Counted from the first letter of the stretch, positions 7,065-16,438 are shown. The stretch: 64,000 bases of DNA from Homoserinimonas aerilata (GCF_006716125.1 NZ_VFOM01000001.1:1922001-1986000); one strand, 5' to 3'. Notes: generated by a model not told the origin, from the letters alone. Made by a program: numbers and translations.

Positions 7065-7967
7065 TCAGCAGCCGCCCCAGCGGGCCGCGGCGCGAACGAA
7101 GCTGGCGGGCTCGTTGACGGACGTGCCGACTCCCCCGTGGGTGGCGGCGAAGTAGATGCAGACACCCGCCGTCGCGCCGGCGTAGTCCGGCTTGTAGAGG
7201 GAGGCGCGGTGCGCGGCCGAATCCCACCATTTGCCGGCGACGGATGCCCCGGTGTCGCCATTGCCGCCGGCCAGGTTGCCGTCGCATCCGACGCTCGGCG
7301 CACCGTCGCTGCGGGCCGAACCGATGTGGCCCCACGCGCTGAGCGGGTCATCGCTGGGGTCCTCCGCCATCCAGATCAGGCGGTCCTCCATGCATCCGTC
7401 GTAGCGGATGTTCTCCACAGGCACCGGCTGCAGGCAGTTGGCGACGCGGATGGCGTTGTACTGGGAGGCGAAGGCGGCCAGGTCGCCCGCCGTGGTGCCG
7501 GTGATAAGACCACCGCCTGCGCTGCGGGCCGGCGCGCCGCCGGTGACACCACCGATGGATCCGGGGCAGCTCATGCCGACCGCTTCGGCCGCCGCGCGAC
7601 GATCGGATGCGCCGGATGCGTCCTGCTGCTGGGCCTGCTGCTCCGGCACGACCACAGGTACCGGAACGGGCCGCTGTGCGAGGTGCTCGGTGTCGACGGT
7701 GAGCTCGGCCTGGCGCTCGGCACGCAGTTCGGCGTCATCGGCGATCTGGGTGGCGAGACGGTCGGCGGTGGCCACGTCGATGACGGTACGGCCCGCCTCG
7801 AGCTCGTCGGCGTCGACGACGTGGGTTGCGAAGATCGGCTGCGCGGCCTCACGGGCGGTGGCGGATGCTGGCGCCGCGAAGAGGGAGGGCCCGCTTCCTC
7901 CGACGAACGGAAGAACGAGAGTGAGCACAGCGCTGAAGATGGCCACCACGATTGCTGATCGCTTCAT
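7065..7967 (-). CDS. Secreted CAP/SCP-domain protein
   Basis: 300 aa with an N-terminal signal peptide (MKRSAIVVAIFSAVLTLVLP, cleavage probably near APASA), an Ala/Glu/Gln-rich linker and a C-terminal CAP (cysteine-rich secretory/PR-1) domain. CAP features include FASQYNAIRVANCLQPV, the HIGSARSDG region, WWDSAAHRASL and GVCIYFAATHGG. CAP proteins are extracellular, and their role in actinobacteria is mostly unknown. I start at the ATG at 7967 because the signal peptide begins there; the frame upstream is non-coding. The 200 bp upstream contain six TGTACCCC-type boxes, so expression is probably controlled by a dedicated regulator. Confidence 0.85.
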   Translation of the reverse strand: MKRSAIVVAIFSAVLTLVLPFVGGSGPSLFAAPASATAREAAQPIFATHVVDADELEAGRTVIDVATADRLATQIADDAELRAERQAELTVDTEHLAQRPVPVPVVVPEQQAQQQDASGASDRRAAAEAVGMSCPGSIGGVTGGAPARSAGGGLITGTTAGDLAAFASQYNAIRVANCLQPVPVENIRYDGCMEDRLIWMAEDPSDDPLSAWGHIGSARSDGAPSVGCDGNLAGGNGDTGASVAGKWWDSAAHRASLYKPDYAGATAGVCIYFAATHGGVGTSVNEPASFVRAAARWGGC

Positions 7968-7988
7968 CACCCGCCCCAACCCTTGATC

Positions 7989-8145
7989 TGTACCCCGAAA
8001 GACCACTTGCGGCGAGCTTAGGCAACTTGGGGTACGGGCACAACAAATTTGGGGTACAAAGCGCTGAATTGTGCCACAAACTGGGGTATCTGTACCCCAC
8101 ATTCGGGGGTCTCCGGATGAGGACAGACAACTAGTTTTGTACCCC
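7989..8145. promoter_or_regulatory. Cluster of six TGTACCCC-type boxes
   Basis: TGTACCCCG at 7989; TTGGGGTAC at 8027; TTTGGGGTACA at 8048; CTGGGGTA at 8081; TGTACCCC at 8091; TTGTACCCC at 8137. They occur in both orientations just upstream of the CAP gene. The same octamer lies upstream of tadA and of the sensor kinase operon at 43 kb. They look like binding sites for one regulator. Confidence 0.55.
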
Positions 8146-8176
8146 AATGCGACCTAGCGCTACTGCCGCGGTCAAC

Positions 8177-8428
8177 TTAGCCCTTCGGCTTCATTCTCGC
8201 GATCCTGCGCTCTCGGACGGTCACATCCACAAGGAATGCGAAGAGCGGAATTACCGAGACGAACCCGAAGTTCTCAAGCAGACCCGGCTGGGCCAGCCAA
8301 GCCACGTTGACGGCGATGCAGAAGACGATTGCGGCGATGATCCAAGCCCCACGCCACCACGGCTCCCAGAGCAGGTATTTCATTCGGCGCGCGACCGTCC
8401 AGGTCGAGGCGTCATCCGGAACCCTCAT
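8177..8428 (-). CDS. Small two-helix membrane protein
   Basis: 83 aa. Two predicted membrane helices, about residues 27-45 (AWIIAAIVFCIAVNVAWL) and 53-69 (FGFVSVIPLFAFLVDV), lie between basic termini. GAGGGTGAC directly before the ATG is a good ribosome binding site. I recognise no family. It lies upstream of the CAP promoter region on the same strand and may be an independent unit. Confidence 0.6.
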   Translation of the reverse strand: MRVPDDASTWTVARRMKYLLWEPWWRGAWIIAAIVFCIAVNVAWLAQPGLLENFGFVSVIPLFAFLVDVTVRERRIARMKPKG

Positions 8429-8680
8429 GTCACCCTCAACAAGCGTGAATGTCTATCCATGGGAACGAAGGATTCCTAGGATATGAGTGAACGTTAAAGT
8501 ACGCAACGGCGAGGATTCGACCTCGTTCCCGTGTCGGCAACTCTTCAGTGACAGAGGCCGAACGCAGGTCTATGATCGAAAACGCCTCGACGACCGGCGA
8601 CATTGCCGAAGCCACGTCACACACGAGGCGCACGCCGTCGCCACCAATCGCGCGCCTCCCCCATTGAGGAGTGGATTGGC

Positions 8681-9031
8681 ATGAGCAAGATTGTGCGGGG
8701 AGCGACACACGAACTGGTTTTCGCGGCGATTGCGGCGGAGAATCCGGATGCGGCAAAACGTGCAGAGTCGGTAATCGATTCGGTGCTCGAAGTGGCGCAC
8801 CAACAAGCGATCGCTGCAGGGCTGGACGCGCAGCAAGTCGTCACATCCGTCAGCATCACCCACGGCGAGCGCCCCGCGGTCTCCAGCGCACGCACTGCAG
8901 GAAAAGGCTGGCCGTTTCCTTTCAGCGGCAAGATCTGCATTTGGTTCTGCCCGGACGGCGGGCCGTACGATGCGGAAACCTGCTACCTGATTTGCATAGA
9001 GTGGTGGTTCCCCGTAGCCGCACGCGTCTAG
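8681..9031 (+). CDS. Hypothetical protein
   Basis: 116 aa. No recognised family. The N-terminal half is helical (HELVFAAIAAENPDAAKRAES) and the C-terminal half is rich in aromatic residues and Cys (GKICIWFCPD, ETCYLICIEWWFPV). I chose the ATG at 8681 for its GAGGAG (9 nt upstream). A good intrinsic terminator follows 8 bp after the stop, which supports a real monocistronic gene. Confidence 0.6.
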   Translation: MSKIVRGATHELVFAAIAAENPDAAKRAESVIDSVLEVAHQQAIAAGLDAQQVVTSVSITHGERPAVSSARTAGKGWPFPFSGKICIWFCPDGGPYDAETCYLICIEWWFPVAARV

Positions 9032-9038
9032 ACGTGGG

Positions 9039-9064
9039 CCCTCGCATGATGGTGCGGGGGTTTT
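9039..9064 (+). terminator. Intrinsic terminator
   Basis: CCCTCGCA pairs with TGCGGGGG (8 bp, one G-U pair) around TGATGG, followed by TTTT. It lies immediately after the hypothetical gene ending at 9031. Confidence 0.7.
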
Positions 9065-9069
9065 CGTGG

Positions 9070-9142
9070 AGCCGCCTGTCAGAATCGAACTGACGACCTT
9101 CTCATTACGAGTGAGATGCTCTACCGACTGAGCTAAGGCGGC
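9070..9142 (-). tRNA. tRNA-Thr (anticodon CGU)
   Basis: 73 nt. A complete cloverleaf reads on the minus strand: 7-bp acceptor GCCGCCT/AGGCGGC, D arm GCTCAGTCGGTAGAGC, anticodon loop CTCGTAA with anticodon CGT, and T arm with TTCGATT. The 3' CCA is not encoded. Confidence 0.95.
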
Positions 9143-9201
9143 GTGCTGCGGCAGAAGCCACGGGCACAGCAAGAAAGCTTAGCTGATCCGGGGAGAAGTT
9201 T

Positions 9202-9828
9202 TTAACCGAAGAGGCCCTTCGCCTCCGCGAAGGACGCGAGCACGTAGTGCCGCAGCATGCTCGACGTGCTGTGGTCGATCCACTGCTTCCAGGCATGGCG
9301 CAGGATGCCGAACGAAACCATGGTGACCAGCCACGCCTTCTCCTCGGTTGCGGCCCGAGCATCCGCCAATGTCGGGTCGTCAGCGAGCATGCGCTCCACC
9401 ACCAACTCCGCGAGAGCCTGCTCGAACTCGTGGGTGGTCTCCATGCGCCGGGCGGCTAGCCTCGGATGCTCCTTCACGAGCCGGCGACGAAGCTTGAAGA
9501 CTTCAGGGTCACTGGTGGTGACATCCGCCGTCTCGGCCATCATTCGGCCGATCCCGACGAACAGTGGCTCGTCGGGGCCAGCCTCCACGAAACGTTGGCG
9601 CGCCTCACCCGACGGCAATGTCGGCCCGGAGCCGACCAACGCGATCTCCTTTGAGGCGAAATAGTTGAAAAAGGTGCGGGGAGACACGTCCGCCCTGCGG
9701 CTGATCTCCTCCACCGTCACGTCGAGGCCGTGCTCGTCGACCAGCTCCAGCGCCGCCAGTTGGATGGCGCGGCGGGTCGCCAGTCGCTTGCGTTCGCGCA
9801 GGCCGAGTTCGTCCACATCAACAGACAT
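9202..9828 (-). CDS. TetR/AcrR family transcriptional regulator
   Basis: 208 aa. The TetR helix-turn-helix is clear: ATRRAIQLAALELVDEHGLD, VTVEEISRRADVSPRTFFNYF, ASKEIALVG. The C-terminal ligand domain is not diagnostic. I start at the second in-frame ATG (MSVDVDELGLRE), just before the DNA-binding domain; an earlier start at 9861 would add Cys-rich unrelated residues. The lipoprotein hydrolase gene lies upstream on the same strand across a 69-bp gap, and no efflux pump is adjacent. The target is unknown. Confidence 0.9.
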   Translation of the reverse strand: MSVDVDELGLRERKRLATRRAIQLAALELVDEHGLDVTVEEISRRADVSPRTFFNYFASKEIALVGSGPTLPSGEARQRFVEAGPDEPLFVGIGRMMAETADVTTSDPEVFKLRRRLVKEHPRLAARRMETTHEFEQALAELVVERMLADDPTLADARAATEEKAWLVTMVSFGILRHAWKQWIDHSTSSMLRHYVLASFAEAKGLFG

Positions 9829-9897
9829 GCTTCTATTCTTGCACCAACTGCAAATGTGCACAGCATCCGGAACCGTGTGGTATCGCGGATGCCCCGC

Positions 9898-11418
9898 TCA
9901 GCAGCGCGGATCGCTCGCCGGCACCACATCGTCGATGAAGAACCCGTCCACCGCGTCGTTCACGCACGAGTTCGACTTGTTGTAGGCGGTGTGCCCCTCG
10001 CCCTCGTAGCTCACCAGGTGACCGTTCTCGAGCTGCTCCGCCAACGACACGGCCCACGAGTAGGGGGTCGCCGGGTCGTTCGTGGTGCCCACCACAAGGA
10101 TGGGGGCCGACCCGGATGCCGTGATCTGCTCGCGCACGCGGGTCGACTCGAACGGCCACGCCGCACAGGCGGTGCCGCCGTACGACATCATCGGGCCGAA
10201 GACTGGTGCCAGCCTCGCCAGCTCCTCCGCCTCCGACTGCAGCGACTCACGCGTGCTCGTCACCGGGTAGTCGAGACAGTTGATGGCGGTGAACGCCTCC
10301 GTCGAGTTGTCGAGGTAGCTGCCGTCGGCGTTGCGGCCGTTGTAGCCGTCGGCGAGCTGGAACGCCGTCTCCGCCCGCCCCGAGAGCACCTCATCGAGCA
10401 GCTGGGTGAGGTACGGCCACGAGCTCGCACTGTAGAGGGGGTAGATGATCGCCGTGAACATGGTGCTGCTGCCGAGAAGGCGACCATCCGCCGCCCGCAG
10501 CGGGCTCGCATCCAGCCTCCCGAACAGCGTCGCGACGGATGCCATCGCCTCGTCGACGGTGCCCCGGAACGGGCAGTCACTGCCGCTGAGACAGTCGGCG
10601 AGGTAGGCGCGCATGGCGCTCTCGAAGCCGGCCGCCTGCGTCGCGGTCACCTCGAACTCGCTCGTCGCCGGGTCGATCGCGCCGTCGAGCACCAGATGCC
10701 CTGTGCGGCCGGGGAACAGCTCGGCGTAGGTGGCACCCAGGAAGGTGCCGTACGAGTAGCCGAGATAGTTGAGCTTCTCGTCACCGAGGGCGGCCCGCAG
10801 CATGTCGAGGTCGCGGGCGGCACTCTCCGTGTCGACGAAGCCGAGCAGCTCGCCCGTGTGCTGCAGACAGGCCTGCCCGAAGTCGGCGGTGCTCTTCGTC
10901 ATCTCGTCGAGCCAGCCGTCGCTGCCGCGCTTGTTCACGGGCAGTTCGTAGATGTAGTCGCTCAGCTCCTGCGGGTCGTCGTAGCAGTCCACCGCCGACG
11001 ACTCCCCCACCCCGCGCGGGTCGAAACCGACGATGTCGTACTCGCCACGCAGCCGATCGGAGGTCGCATATTCGAGGCTGCTGCGCACGAAGTCGACGCC
11101 CGAACCGCCCGGCCCGCCCGGGTTCACCAGCAGCGAGCCCTTGGCCTCGCCGCCCGCCGTCGAGCGGATCAGCGCCAACTCGATGGTGTCACGGCCGGGA
11201 TCCGACCAGTCGAGGGGTGCGGATGCGGTGGCGCACTCGAGATCGCCGCACGGCGACCACACCAACACCTGGTGGTAGAACTCTGCGATCTGCTCGGGCA
11301 CGTCCTCGCCCGTGGGCGTCGAATCGTGGGTGGCCTGCGCGCCGGCAAAGAAGCATCCGGAGAGCAGCAGCACGGCTGCCGCGAGCACGCCGACCGCCGC
11401 GACGACACGACGCCTCAC
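9898..11418 (-). CDS. Alpha/beta-hydrolase lipoprotein, tripeptidyl aminopeptidase (TAP)-like
   Basis: 506 aa. A lipoprotein signal ends in LLLSGC (Cys22). The alpha/beta-hydrolase core has the oxyanion loop NPGGPGGSG, the nucleophile elbow GYSYGTFLG (Ser), the acid region LVVGTTNDPATPY, and His in YEGEGHTAYNKS within a C-terminal TAP-like domain. Such enzymes release tripeptides or hydrolyse small esters and peptides outside the membrane. Its ATG overlaps the end of holB by 4 bp, so it is translated from the topA-tmk-holB transcript or is coupled to holB. Confidence 0.92.
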   Translation of the reverse strand: MRRRVVAAVGVLAAAVLLLSGCFFAGAQATHDSTPTGEDVPEQIAEFYHQVLVWSPCGDLECATASAPLDWSDPGRDTIELALIRSTAGGEAKGSLLVNPGGPGGSGVDFVRSSLEYATSDRLRGEYDIVGFDPRGVGESSAVDCYDDPQELSDYIYELPVNKRGSDGWLDEMTKSTADFGQACLQHTGELLGFVDTESAARDLDMLRAALGDEKLNYLGYSYGTFLGATYAELFPGRTGHLVLDGAIDPATSEFEVTATQAAGFESAMRAYLADCLSGSDCPFRGTVDEAMASVATLFGRLDASPLRAADGRLLGSSTMFTAIIYPLYSASSWPYLTQLLDEVLSGRAETAFQLADGYNGRNADGSYLDNSTEAFTAINCLDYPVTSTRESLQSEAEELARLAPVFGPMMSYGGTACAAWPFESTRVREQITASGSAPILVVGTTNDPATPYSWAVSLAEQLENGHLVSYEGEGHTAYNKSNSCVNDAVDGFFIDDVVPASDPRC

Positions 11419-12611
11419 AGGGTTCCGCCTCTCGCGGCAGCGCTGCGCGGGGCGCCACTGCGGGCGACCACCACGAGCATCGCCTCCAACGCCAGGGCGG
11501 GCGCGACATTGCCCTCGATGCGTCTGCGCGCCGTCGAGATGGCATCCATGACCGCCAGCGTCTGCTCGGGGCGCGAACGCTCGGCCGCCTCCCTCACCCC
11601 GTCGATGATGCTCAGATTGACCGGCTCGACGTCGGCGCCGAGCTGCAGCATGAGAACGTCGCGAAACAGCGACAGCAGGTCGACCGCGATACGGTCGATG
11701 CCGTCGCGCAGGCTGCGCGTGGCCCGCCGCTTCTGGTCCTCCTCCATCGTGCGCAGCTGGGCTCGCAGCGCCGGCGGGATGGTGCCGCCCGGCTCGATGC
11801 CGAGCGATCGCAGCGCGCTCTCGCGCTCCTCCGCATCCCGCTCGGTCGTGATCGCCTTCGCATCCTCGCCCGCCAGCTCCATGAGGGTGGCGGCGGCGAG
11901 CACGGCGTCGGAGACGGTGCGGATGCCCAGGGCCGCCCGCAGCGTCTGCTCACGTCGGCGGCGCGCATCGTCGTTGGTGGCGAGCCTGTGCGCCATGCCG
12001 ATGTGGCTCTGCGCCTCGCGGGCGGCCTGCAGCGCGATATCGGCCGGAACCCCGTCACGGCTCTCCAGCAGGCGCGCGACATCGGCGATCGCGGGGATGC
12101 GCAGACGCACCGAGCGCACGCGTGAACGAATCGTGGGGATCAGGTCGGCCTCACTGGGCGCGCACAGGATCCAGACTGTGCGGGGCGGCGGCTCCTCGAG
12201 AGCTTTCAGCAGCAGATTCGACGTGCGCTCCGTCATCCGGTCGGCGTCTTCGATCACCATCACGCGGAAGCGCGACACCGAGGGCGAGAACTGCGAGCTG
12301 GAGACGAGCGTGCGCACCTCATCGATGGTGATGATGACGCGCTCGGTCGTGAGCACCGCAAGATCCGGATGCGTGCGGGCGGCCACCTGACGCCGCGTCG
12401 CCTCATCGCCGTCAGGCGTGCCGGGGCTCAACAGCGCCGTCGCGAAGGCGAACGCGAGATTGGAGCGACCGGAGCCGGGAGGGCCCGTGATGAGCCAGGA
12501 ATGCGTCATCGAGTTGGCGGCCGGGTCGGCGCCCACCGCCGACGACGCCGCGGCAGCACGGAACACCTCGATCGCCTCATCCTGGCCGGTCAGCTCATCC
12601 CATACGGTCAC
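11415..12611 (-). CDS. holB: DNA polymerase III subunit delta'
   Basis: 398 aa. AAA+ clamp-loader subunit: Walker-A-like loop ITGPPGSGRSN, sensor/SRC-type region IEDADRMTERTSNLLLKALEEPP and the delta' C-terminal helical collar. The lysine of a classical P-loop is Arg (GSGRSN), so it probably does not hydrolyse ATP. This is known for delta' subunits, which support ATP hydrolysis in DnaX. Starts at GTG. It lies downstream of tmk, the standard actinobacterial arrangement, across a 218-bp gap filled with repeats. Confidence 0.93.
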   Translation of the reverse strand: MTVWDELTGQDEAIEVFRAAAASSAVGADPAANSMTHSWLITGPPGSGRSNLAFAFATALLSPGTPDGDEATRRQVAARTHPDLAVLTTERVIITIDEVRTLVSSSQFSPSVSRFRVMVIEDADRMTERTSNLLLKALEEPPPRTVWILCAPSEADLIPTIRSRVRSVRLRIPAIADVARLLESRDGVPADIALQAAREAQSHIGMAHRLATNDDARRRREQTLRAALGIRTVSDAVLAAATLMELAGEDAKAITTERDAEERESALRSLGIEPGGTIPPALRAQLRTMEEDQKRRATRSLRDGIDRIAVDLLSLFRDVLMLQLGADVEPVNLSIIDGVREAAERSRPEQTLAVMDAISTARRRIEGNVAPALALEAMLVVVARSGAPRSAAARGGTL

Positions 12612-12646
12612 CCGACCAGCCTACGGCGCGCCCACGACGCTGCCCG

Positions 12647-12709
12647 CCGCCTGTGGACAGGCATCCGGATGTCGCTCACCGCCTGTGGACAGGCATCCGG
12701 ATGTCGCTC
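12647..12709. repeat. 31-bp tandem duplication
   Basis: A 31-bp unit containing CCTGTGGACAGGCATCCG occurs at 12647-12677 and again at 12679-12709 (period 32). Each copy contains the palindrome CCTGTGGACAGG. It lies between holB and tmk. Confidence 0.9.
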
Positions 12710-12784
12710 TGCAGGAGTTTCTGACCGGCGCGCCGCGGGGGCAGCCCGCTCGACGGCGTGTCGGCGAGAATCTCCTGCTGAGCG
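12704..12784. repeat. Family-D palindromic repeat, copy 1
   Basis: The ends CGCTCTGCAGGAG and CTCCTGCTGAGCG pair with one mismatch. The interior contains GGCGTGTCGGCGAGAA. Related copies lie at 50291, 51516 and 51747. Confidence 0.75.
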
Positions 12785-12829
12785 TGAGCCGATGACGACG
12801 ACGCGACGACGAACAGAACCGCGGATGCC

Positions 12830-13447
12830 CTACAGCAGCGCCGAAACCCGCTCGCGGATGCTCTCCGCAAGCGCGTCGACCGGCTCGGCCGCGTCGAGCA
12901 CGAGGAAACGCCCCGGCTCTGCCTCGGCGAGCGCCAGATAGGCGGCGCGCACGCGGGCGTGGAACTCCTGCTTCTCGGCCTCGAGTCTGTCGAAGCGGGT
13001 GCGGGCGCTGTCGAGGCGGGCTCGACCGACGGTCTCGTCGAGGTCGAGCAGCACGGTCAGCTGCGGCAGCATGCCCTCGCTCGCCCACAGCGAGATGCCG
13101 CGGATCTCGTCACCGTCGAGCACCCGCCCGGCACCCTGGTAGGCGACGGAACTGTCGATGTAGCGGTCCTGGATGACGATGTCACCACGGTCGACGGCGG
13201 GCCGCACCACCGTGGCGATGTTGTGGGCGCGGTCGGCAGCGTAGAGCAGCGCCTCGGCCCGCGGCGAGATGTGCCCGCGGCTGTGCAGCACGATCTCGCG
13301 CAACTCCAGCCCGAGCTCGGTGCCGCCCGGCTCGCGCGTACGCACGACGGTGCGACCTTCGCCGGCGAGCCAGTCGGAGAGCAGCTGCGCCTGCGTGGTC
13401 TTGCCCGAGCCGTCGCCGCCCTCGAATGTGATGAACAGCCCAGCCAC
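12830..13447 (-). CDS. tmk: Thymidylate kinase
   Basis: 205 aa. The P-loop FEGGDGSGKTTQ is at residues 7-18, followed by the DRY-type motif QDRYIDSSVAYQGAGR and an Arg-rich lid. It phosphorylates dTMP to dTDP. The GTG start lies 2 bp past the topA stop, and its SD (AAGGAG) lies within the last topA codons, indicating translational coupling. The length is normal for the family. Confidence 0.96.
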   Translation of the reverse strand: MAGLFITFEGGDGSGKTTQAQLLSDWLAGEGRTVVRTREPGGTELGLELREIVLHSRGHISPRAEALLYAADRAHNIATVVRPAVDRGDIVIQDRYIDSSVAYQGAGRVLDGDEIRGISLWASEGMLPQLTVLLDLDETVGRARLDSARTRFDRLEAEKQEFHARVRAAYLALAEAEPGRFLVLDAAEPVDALAESIRERVSALL

Positions 13448-13449
13448 CG

Positions 13450-16272
13450 CTACTCCTTCGGGGTTGTGGTGGGCAGGCCGTCCTTCGCGGCGGGCTTGCG
13501 CGCGGGAGCCTTCCTGACGGTCGTCGTCGCCTTCGCCGCAGCCGGCTTTTTAGCGGCGGGCTTCTTGGCTGCCGGCTTCTTCACCGCAGCCTTCTTCGCG
13601 GCAGGCTTCTTCGCGGCCGCCTTCTTCACAGCGGGCCCCTTGGCGCGCTTGTCGGCGAGCAGCTGAACGGCGCGATCGAAGTCGACATCCTCGACGGTCT
13701 CCCCGCGGGGGATGGTCGCGTTGGTGACGCCATCGGTCACGTAGGCGCCGAAGCGGCCGTCCTTGATCTTGATCGGCTTGCCGCTCTCCGGGTCGGGCTC
13801 AAACTCCTTGAGCGCGCTCGAGGCCCGCTGGTTGCCGTACTTGGGCAGCGCGAACAGCTCGAGGGCTCCGGCCAGGTCGATGTCGAAGATGGCGTCTTCG
13901 CTCGTGAGCGAGCGGGTGTCGGTGCCCTTCTTCAGGTAGGCCCCGTACCGGCCATTCTGGGAGGTGATCTCCTCGCCGGTCTCCGGGTCTGTCCCGACAA
14001 CACGCGGCAGATCGAGCAGGCGCAGTGCAGTCTCGAGATCGATGGTGGCCAGATCCATCGACTTGAAGAGGGATGCGGTGCGCGGCTTCGGTGCGGCCAC
14101 CTTCTTCTTCGGCTTCTTGGGCGCATCCGCCACCTCGCCCGTGGCCTGGTCTGCCACGATCTCGGTCTCAGGCTCAGGGTCGACCTCGGTCACGTAGGGG
14201 CCGAAGCGGCCGTCCTTGGCGACGACGTTCTTGCCGGTGTCGGGGTTCACGCCGATGACACGGTCGGTGACGACCGGAGCATCCACGAGCTCCTGCGCCT
14301 TCTGGGGCGTGAGCTCATCGGGCGCAAGACCCTCAGGAAGGTTCACCCTGCGCGGCGTCTCGCCCTCATCGGCGGCCACCTCGAGATAGGGACCATAACG
14401 GCCGATGCGCAGCGTGATCGCATCCGTCACCGCCGTCGAGTTGATCTCGCGCGCGTCGATCTCACCGAGGTTGTCGATGACGGTGCGCAGGCCGCGGTGC
14501 TTCTCGTCGCCGAAATAGAAGCTCTGCAGCCACTCGACTCGGTCCTGCTCACCACCGGCGATACGGTCGAGGTCGTTTTCCATGGCGGCCGTGAAGTCGT
14601 ACTCGACAAGATCGCCGAAGAACTGCTCGAGGAGTCGCACAACGGAGAACGCAACCCACCCAGGAATGAGCGCCTGGCCGCGCGGGGTGACATACCCGCG
14701 GTCGACGATCGTGGAGATGATGGCGGCGTAGGTCGACGGCCGCCCGATGCCGAGCTCTTCGAGCTTCTTGACGAGGCTCGCCTCCGTGTAGCGCGGCGGC
14801 GGGCTGGTCTCGTGGCCCTTCGGCTCCACCTCGGCGACGCCCAGGTTCTGGCCTTCGCTCAGCGGCGGTAGCTTCGCCTCCTTGGCCTCGCCCGTGTCGG
14901 CCTGGTCTTCGTCACGGCCCTCCTCGTAGGCCTGCAGGAAGCCGCGGAAGGTGATGACAGTGCCGGATGCGGTGAGCTCGGCAACAGTGCCATCGGCGAC
15001 CTTCGCGGTGATGCCGACAGTCGCGGTCATACCCTTCGCGTCGGCCATCTGGGATGCGACGGTGCGCTTCCAGATCAGGTCGTACAGCTTCCAGTCGTTG
15101 CCGCGCAGGGTTCCCTCGAGTTGGCTCGGCGTGCGGAACGTGTCACCGGCCGGCCGGATCGCCTCGTGCGCCTCCTGCGCGTTCTTGCTCTTGCTCGCGT
15201 AACTGCGCGGCTTCTCCGGCACAGTGTCGGCCCCGTACAGCGACGCCGCCTGCGAGCGGGCCGCACCAACGGCCTGCTGCGAGAGGTTGAGCGAGTCCGT
15301 ACGCATGTACGTGATGTAGCCGTTCTCGTACAGGCTCTGCGCGATGCTCATCGTCTGCTTCGCCGAGAAGCGCAGCTTGCGCGCGGCCTCCTGCTGCAGC
15401 GTGGAGGTGCTGAACGGGGCGGCCGGTCGACGCGTGTACGGCTTCGACTCGACGGATGCGACGGTGACATCTGCGGACGAATCGCGCAGGGCATCCGCCA
15501 GCTTCGTTGCCGTGGCCTCGTCGAGGGCGCGAACGCCAGCCTTCAGCACTCCCTTGTCGTCGAAGTCTCGGCCCGTGGCGATGCGCTCACCGTCGACGCG
15601 AACGAGGCGCGCCTCGAACGGGCGCCCATCTTCGGGGGCGAGCTGCGCGGTGAGATCCCAGTAGGACGCGGCGATAAACGCGAGCCGTTCACGCTCGCGG
15701 TCGACGATGAGTCGGGTGGCGGCGGACTGCACGCGGCCCGCCGACAGGCCGGGGCCGACCTTGCGCCACAGAACGGGTGATATCTCGAAACCGTAGAGGC
15801 GGTCGAGGATGCGCCGGGTCTCCTGCGCGTCGACGAGTGCCGTGTCGAGCTCGCGGGGGTTCTCCTGCGCGCGCTGGATCGCCTCCTGGGTGATCTCGTG
15901 AAACACCATGCGCTTCACGGGCACTTTCGGCTTCAGAACCTCGAGCAGGTGCCAGGCGATGGCCTCCCCTTCGCGGTCCTCATCAGTTGCGAGGTAGAGC
16001 TCGTCGGCGTCCTTGAGGGCGCGCTTCAGATCGGCGACGGTCTTCTTCTTCTGCTCCGACACGACGTAGTACGGCTGGAAGTTGTTCTCGACGTCGATCG
16101 AGAACTTGCCGAGGGAACCCTTCTTGAGCTCAGCCGGCAGGTTCTTGGGCTCGATGAGGTCGCGGATGTGGCCGACTGAGGCCTGCACTTCGTAGCCGTC
16201 ACCCAGGTACTGGGCAATGGTCTTGGCCTTCGCCGGCGACTCGACGATGACGAGTTTCTTCGTTCCGGACAC
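13450..16272 (-). CDS. topA: DNA topoisomerase I
   Basis: 940 aa. TOPRIM domain at the N-terminus (LVIVESPAKAKTIAQYLG, acidic DEDREGEAIAWHL), active-site tyrosine region ITYMRTDSLNLS, and then the actinobacterial C-terminal repeats (several copies of GRYGPY/GRFGPYV-type units). The tail is Lys/Ala/Pro-rich (KKAAAKKPAAKK), typical of actinobacterial TopA. It relaxes negative supercoils. GTG start with GAGGAG 4 nt upstream. Confidence 0.97.
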   Translation of the reverse strand: MSGTKKLVIVESPAKAKTIAQYLGDGYEVQASVGHIRDLIEPKNLPAELKKGSLGKFSIDVENNFQPYYVVSEQKKKTVADLKRALKDADELYLATDEDREGEAIAWHLLEVLKPKVPVKRMVFHEITQEAIQRAQENPRELDTALVDAQETRRILDRLYGFEISPVLWRKVGPGLSAGRVQSAATRLIVDRERERLAFIAASYWDLTAQLAPEDGRPFEARLVRVDGERIATGRDFDDKGVLKAGVRALDEATATKLADALRDSSADVTVASVESKPYTRRPAAPFSTSTLQQEAARKLRFSAKQTMSIAQSLYENGYITYMRTDSLNLSQQAVGAARSQAASLYGADTVPEKPRSYASKSKNAQEAHEAIRPAGDTFRTPSQLEGTLRGNDWKLYDLIWKRTVASQMADAKGMTATVGITAKVADGTVAELTASGTVITFRGFLQAYEEGRDEDQADTGEAKEAKLPPLSEGQNLGVAEVEPKGHETSPPPRYTEASLVKKLEELGIGRPSTYAAIISTIVDRGYVTPRGQALIPGWVAFSVVRLLEQFFGDLVEYDFTAAMENDLDRIAGGEQDRVEWLQSFYFGDEKHRGLRTVIDNLGEIDAREINSTAVTDAITLRIGRYGPYLEVAADEGETPRRVNLPEGLAPDELTPQKAQELVDAPVVTDRVIGVNPDTGKNVVAKDGRFGPYVTEVDPEPETEIVADQATGEVADAPKKPKKKVAAPKPRTASLFKSMDLATIDLETALRLLDLPRVVGTDPETGEEITSQNGRYGAYLKKGTDTRSLTSEDAIFDIDLAGALELFALPKYGNQRASSALKEFEPDPESGKPIKIKDGRFGAYVTDGVTNATIPRGETVEDVDFDRAVQLLADKRAKGPAVKKAAAKKPAAKKAAVKKPAAKKPAAKKPAAAKATTTVRKAPARKPAAKDGLPTTTPKE

Positions 16273-16438
16273 CGGACTCCTCGTAGATGTGATGCAAGTC
16301 GGGCAGCAACGCTACGCGGCGACTCTCGAACCCCTGACTGATTGGGGCCGACAACGAGAACCATACACAACCATTCCTTGGTGCCTGTTAATCGGCGGCT
16401 GGACATCCGCTGAGTGACCGGATGCGATCATCTCGCGA

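Noticed and set aside
8436..8756. A 106-codon open frame on the minus strand
   Set aside because: It overlaps a plausible plus-strand gene (8681-9031), lacks an SD and has no family resemblance.
9730..12390. An 886-codon open frame on the plus strand opposite the TAP-like hydrolase and holB
   Set aside because: It is the antisense frame of two clearly recognisable genes and has Arg/His/Ala-rich composition, a common artefact of GC-rich DNA. The same holds for many long frames opposite acs, the PBP, pta and the ABC genes.
13500..13640. Frameshift suspected in the repetitive Lys/Ala/Pro end of topA
   Set aside because: The reading frame stays open to a proper stop, and such tails are normal in actinobacterial TopA.
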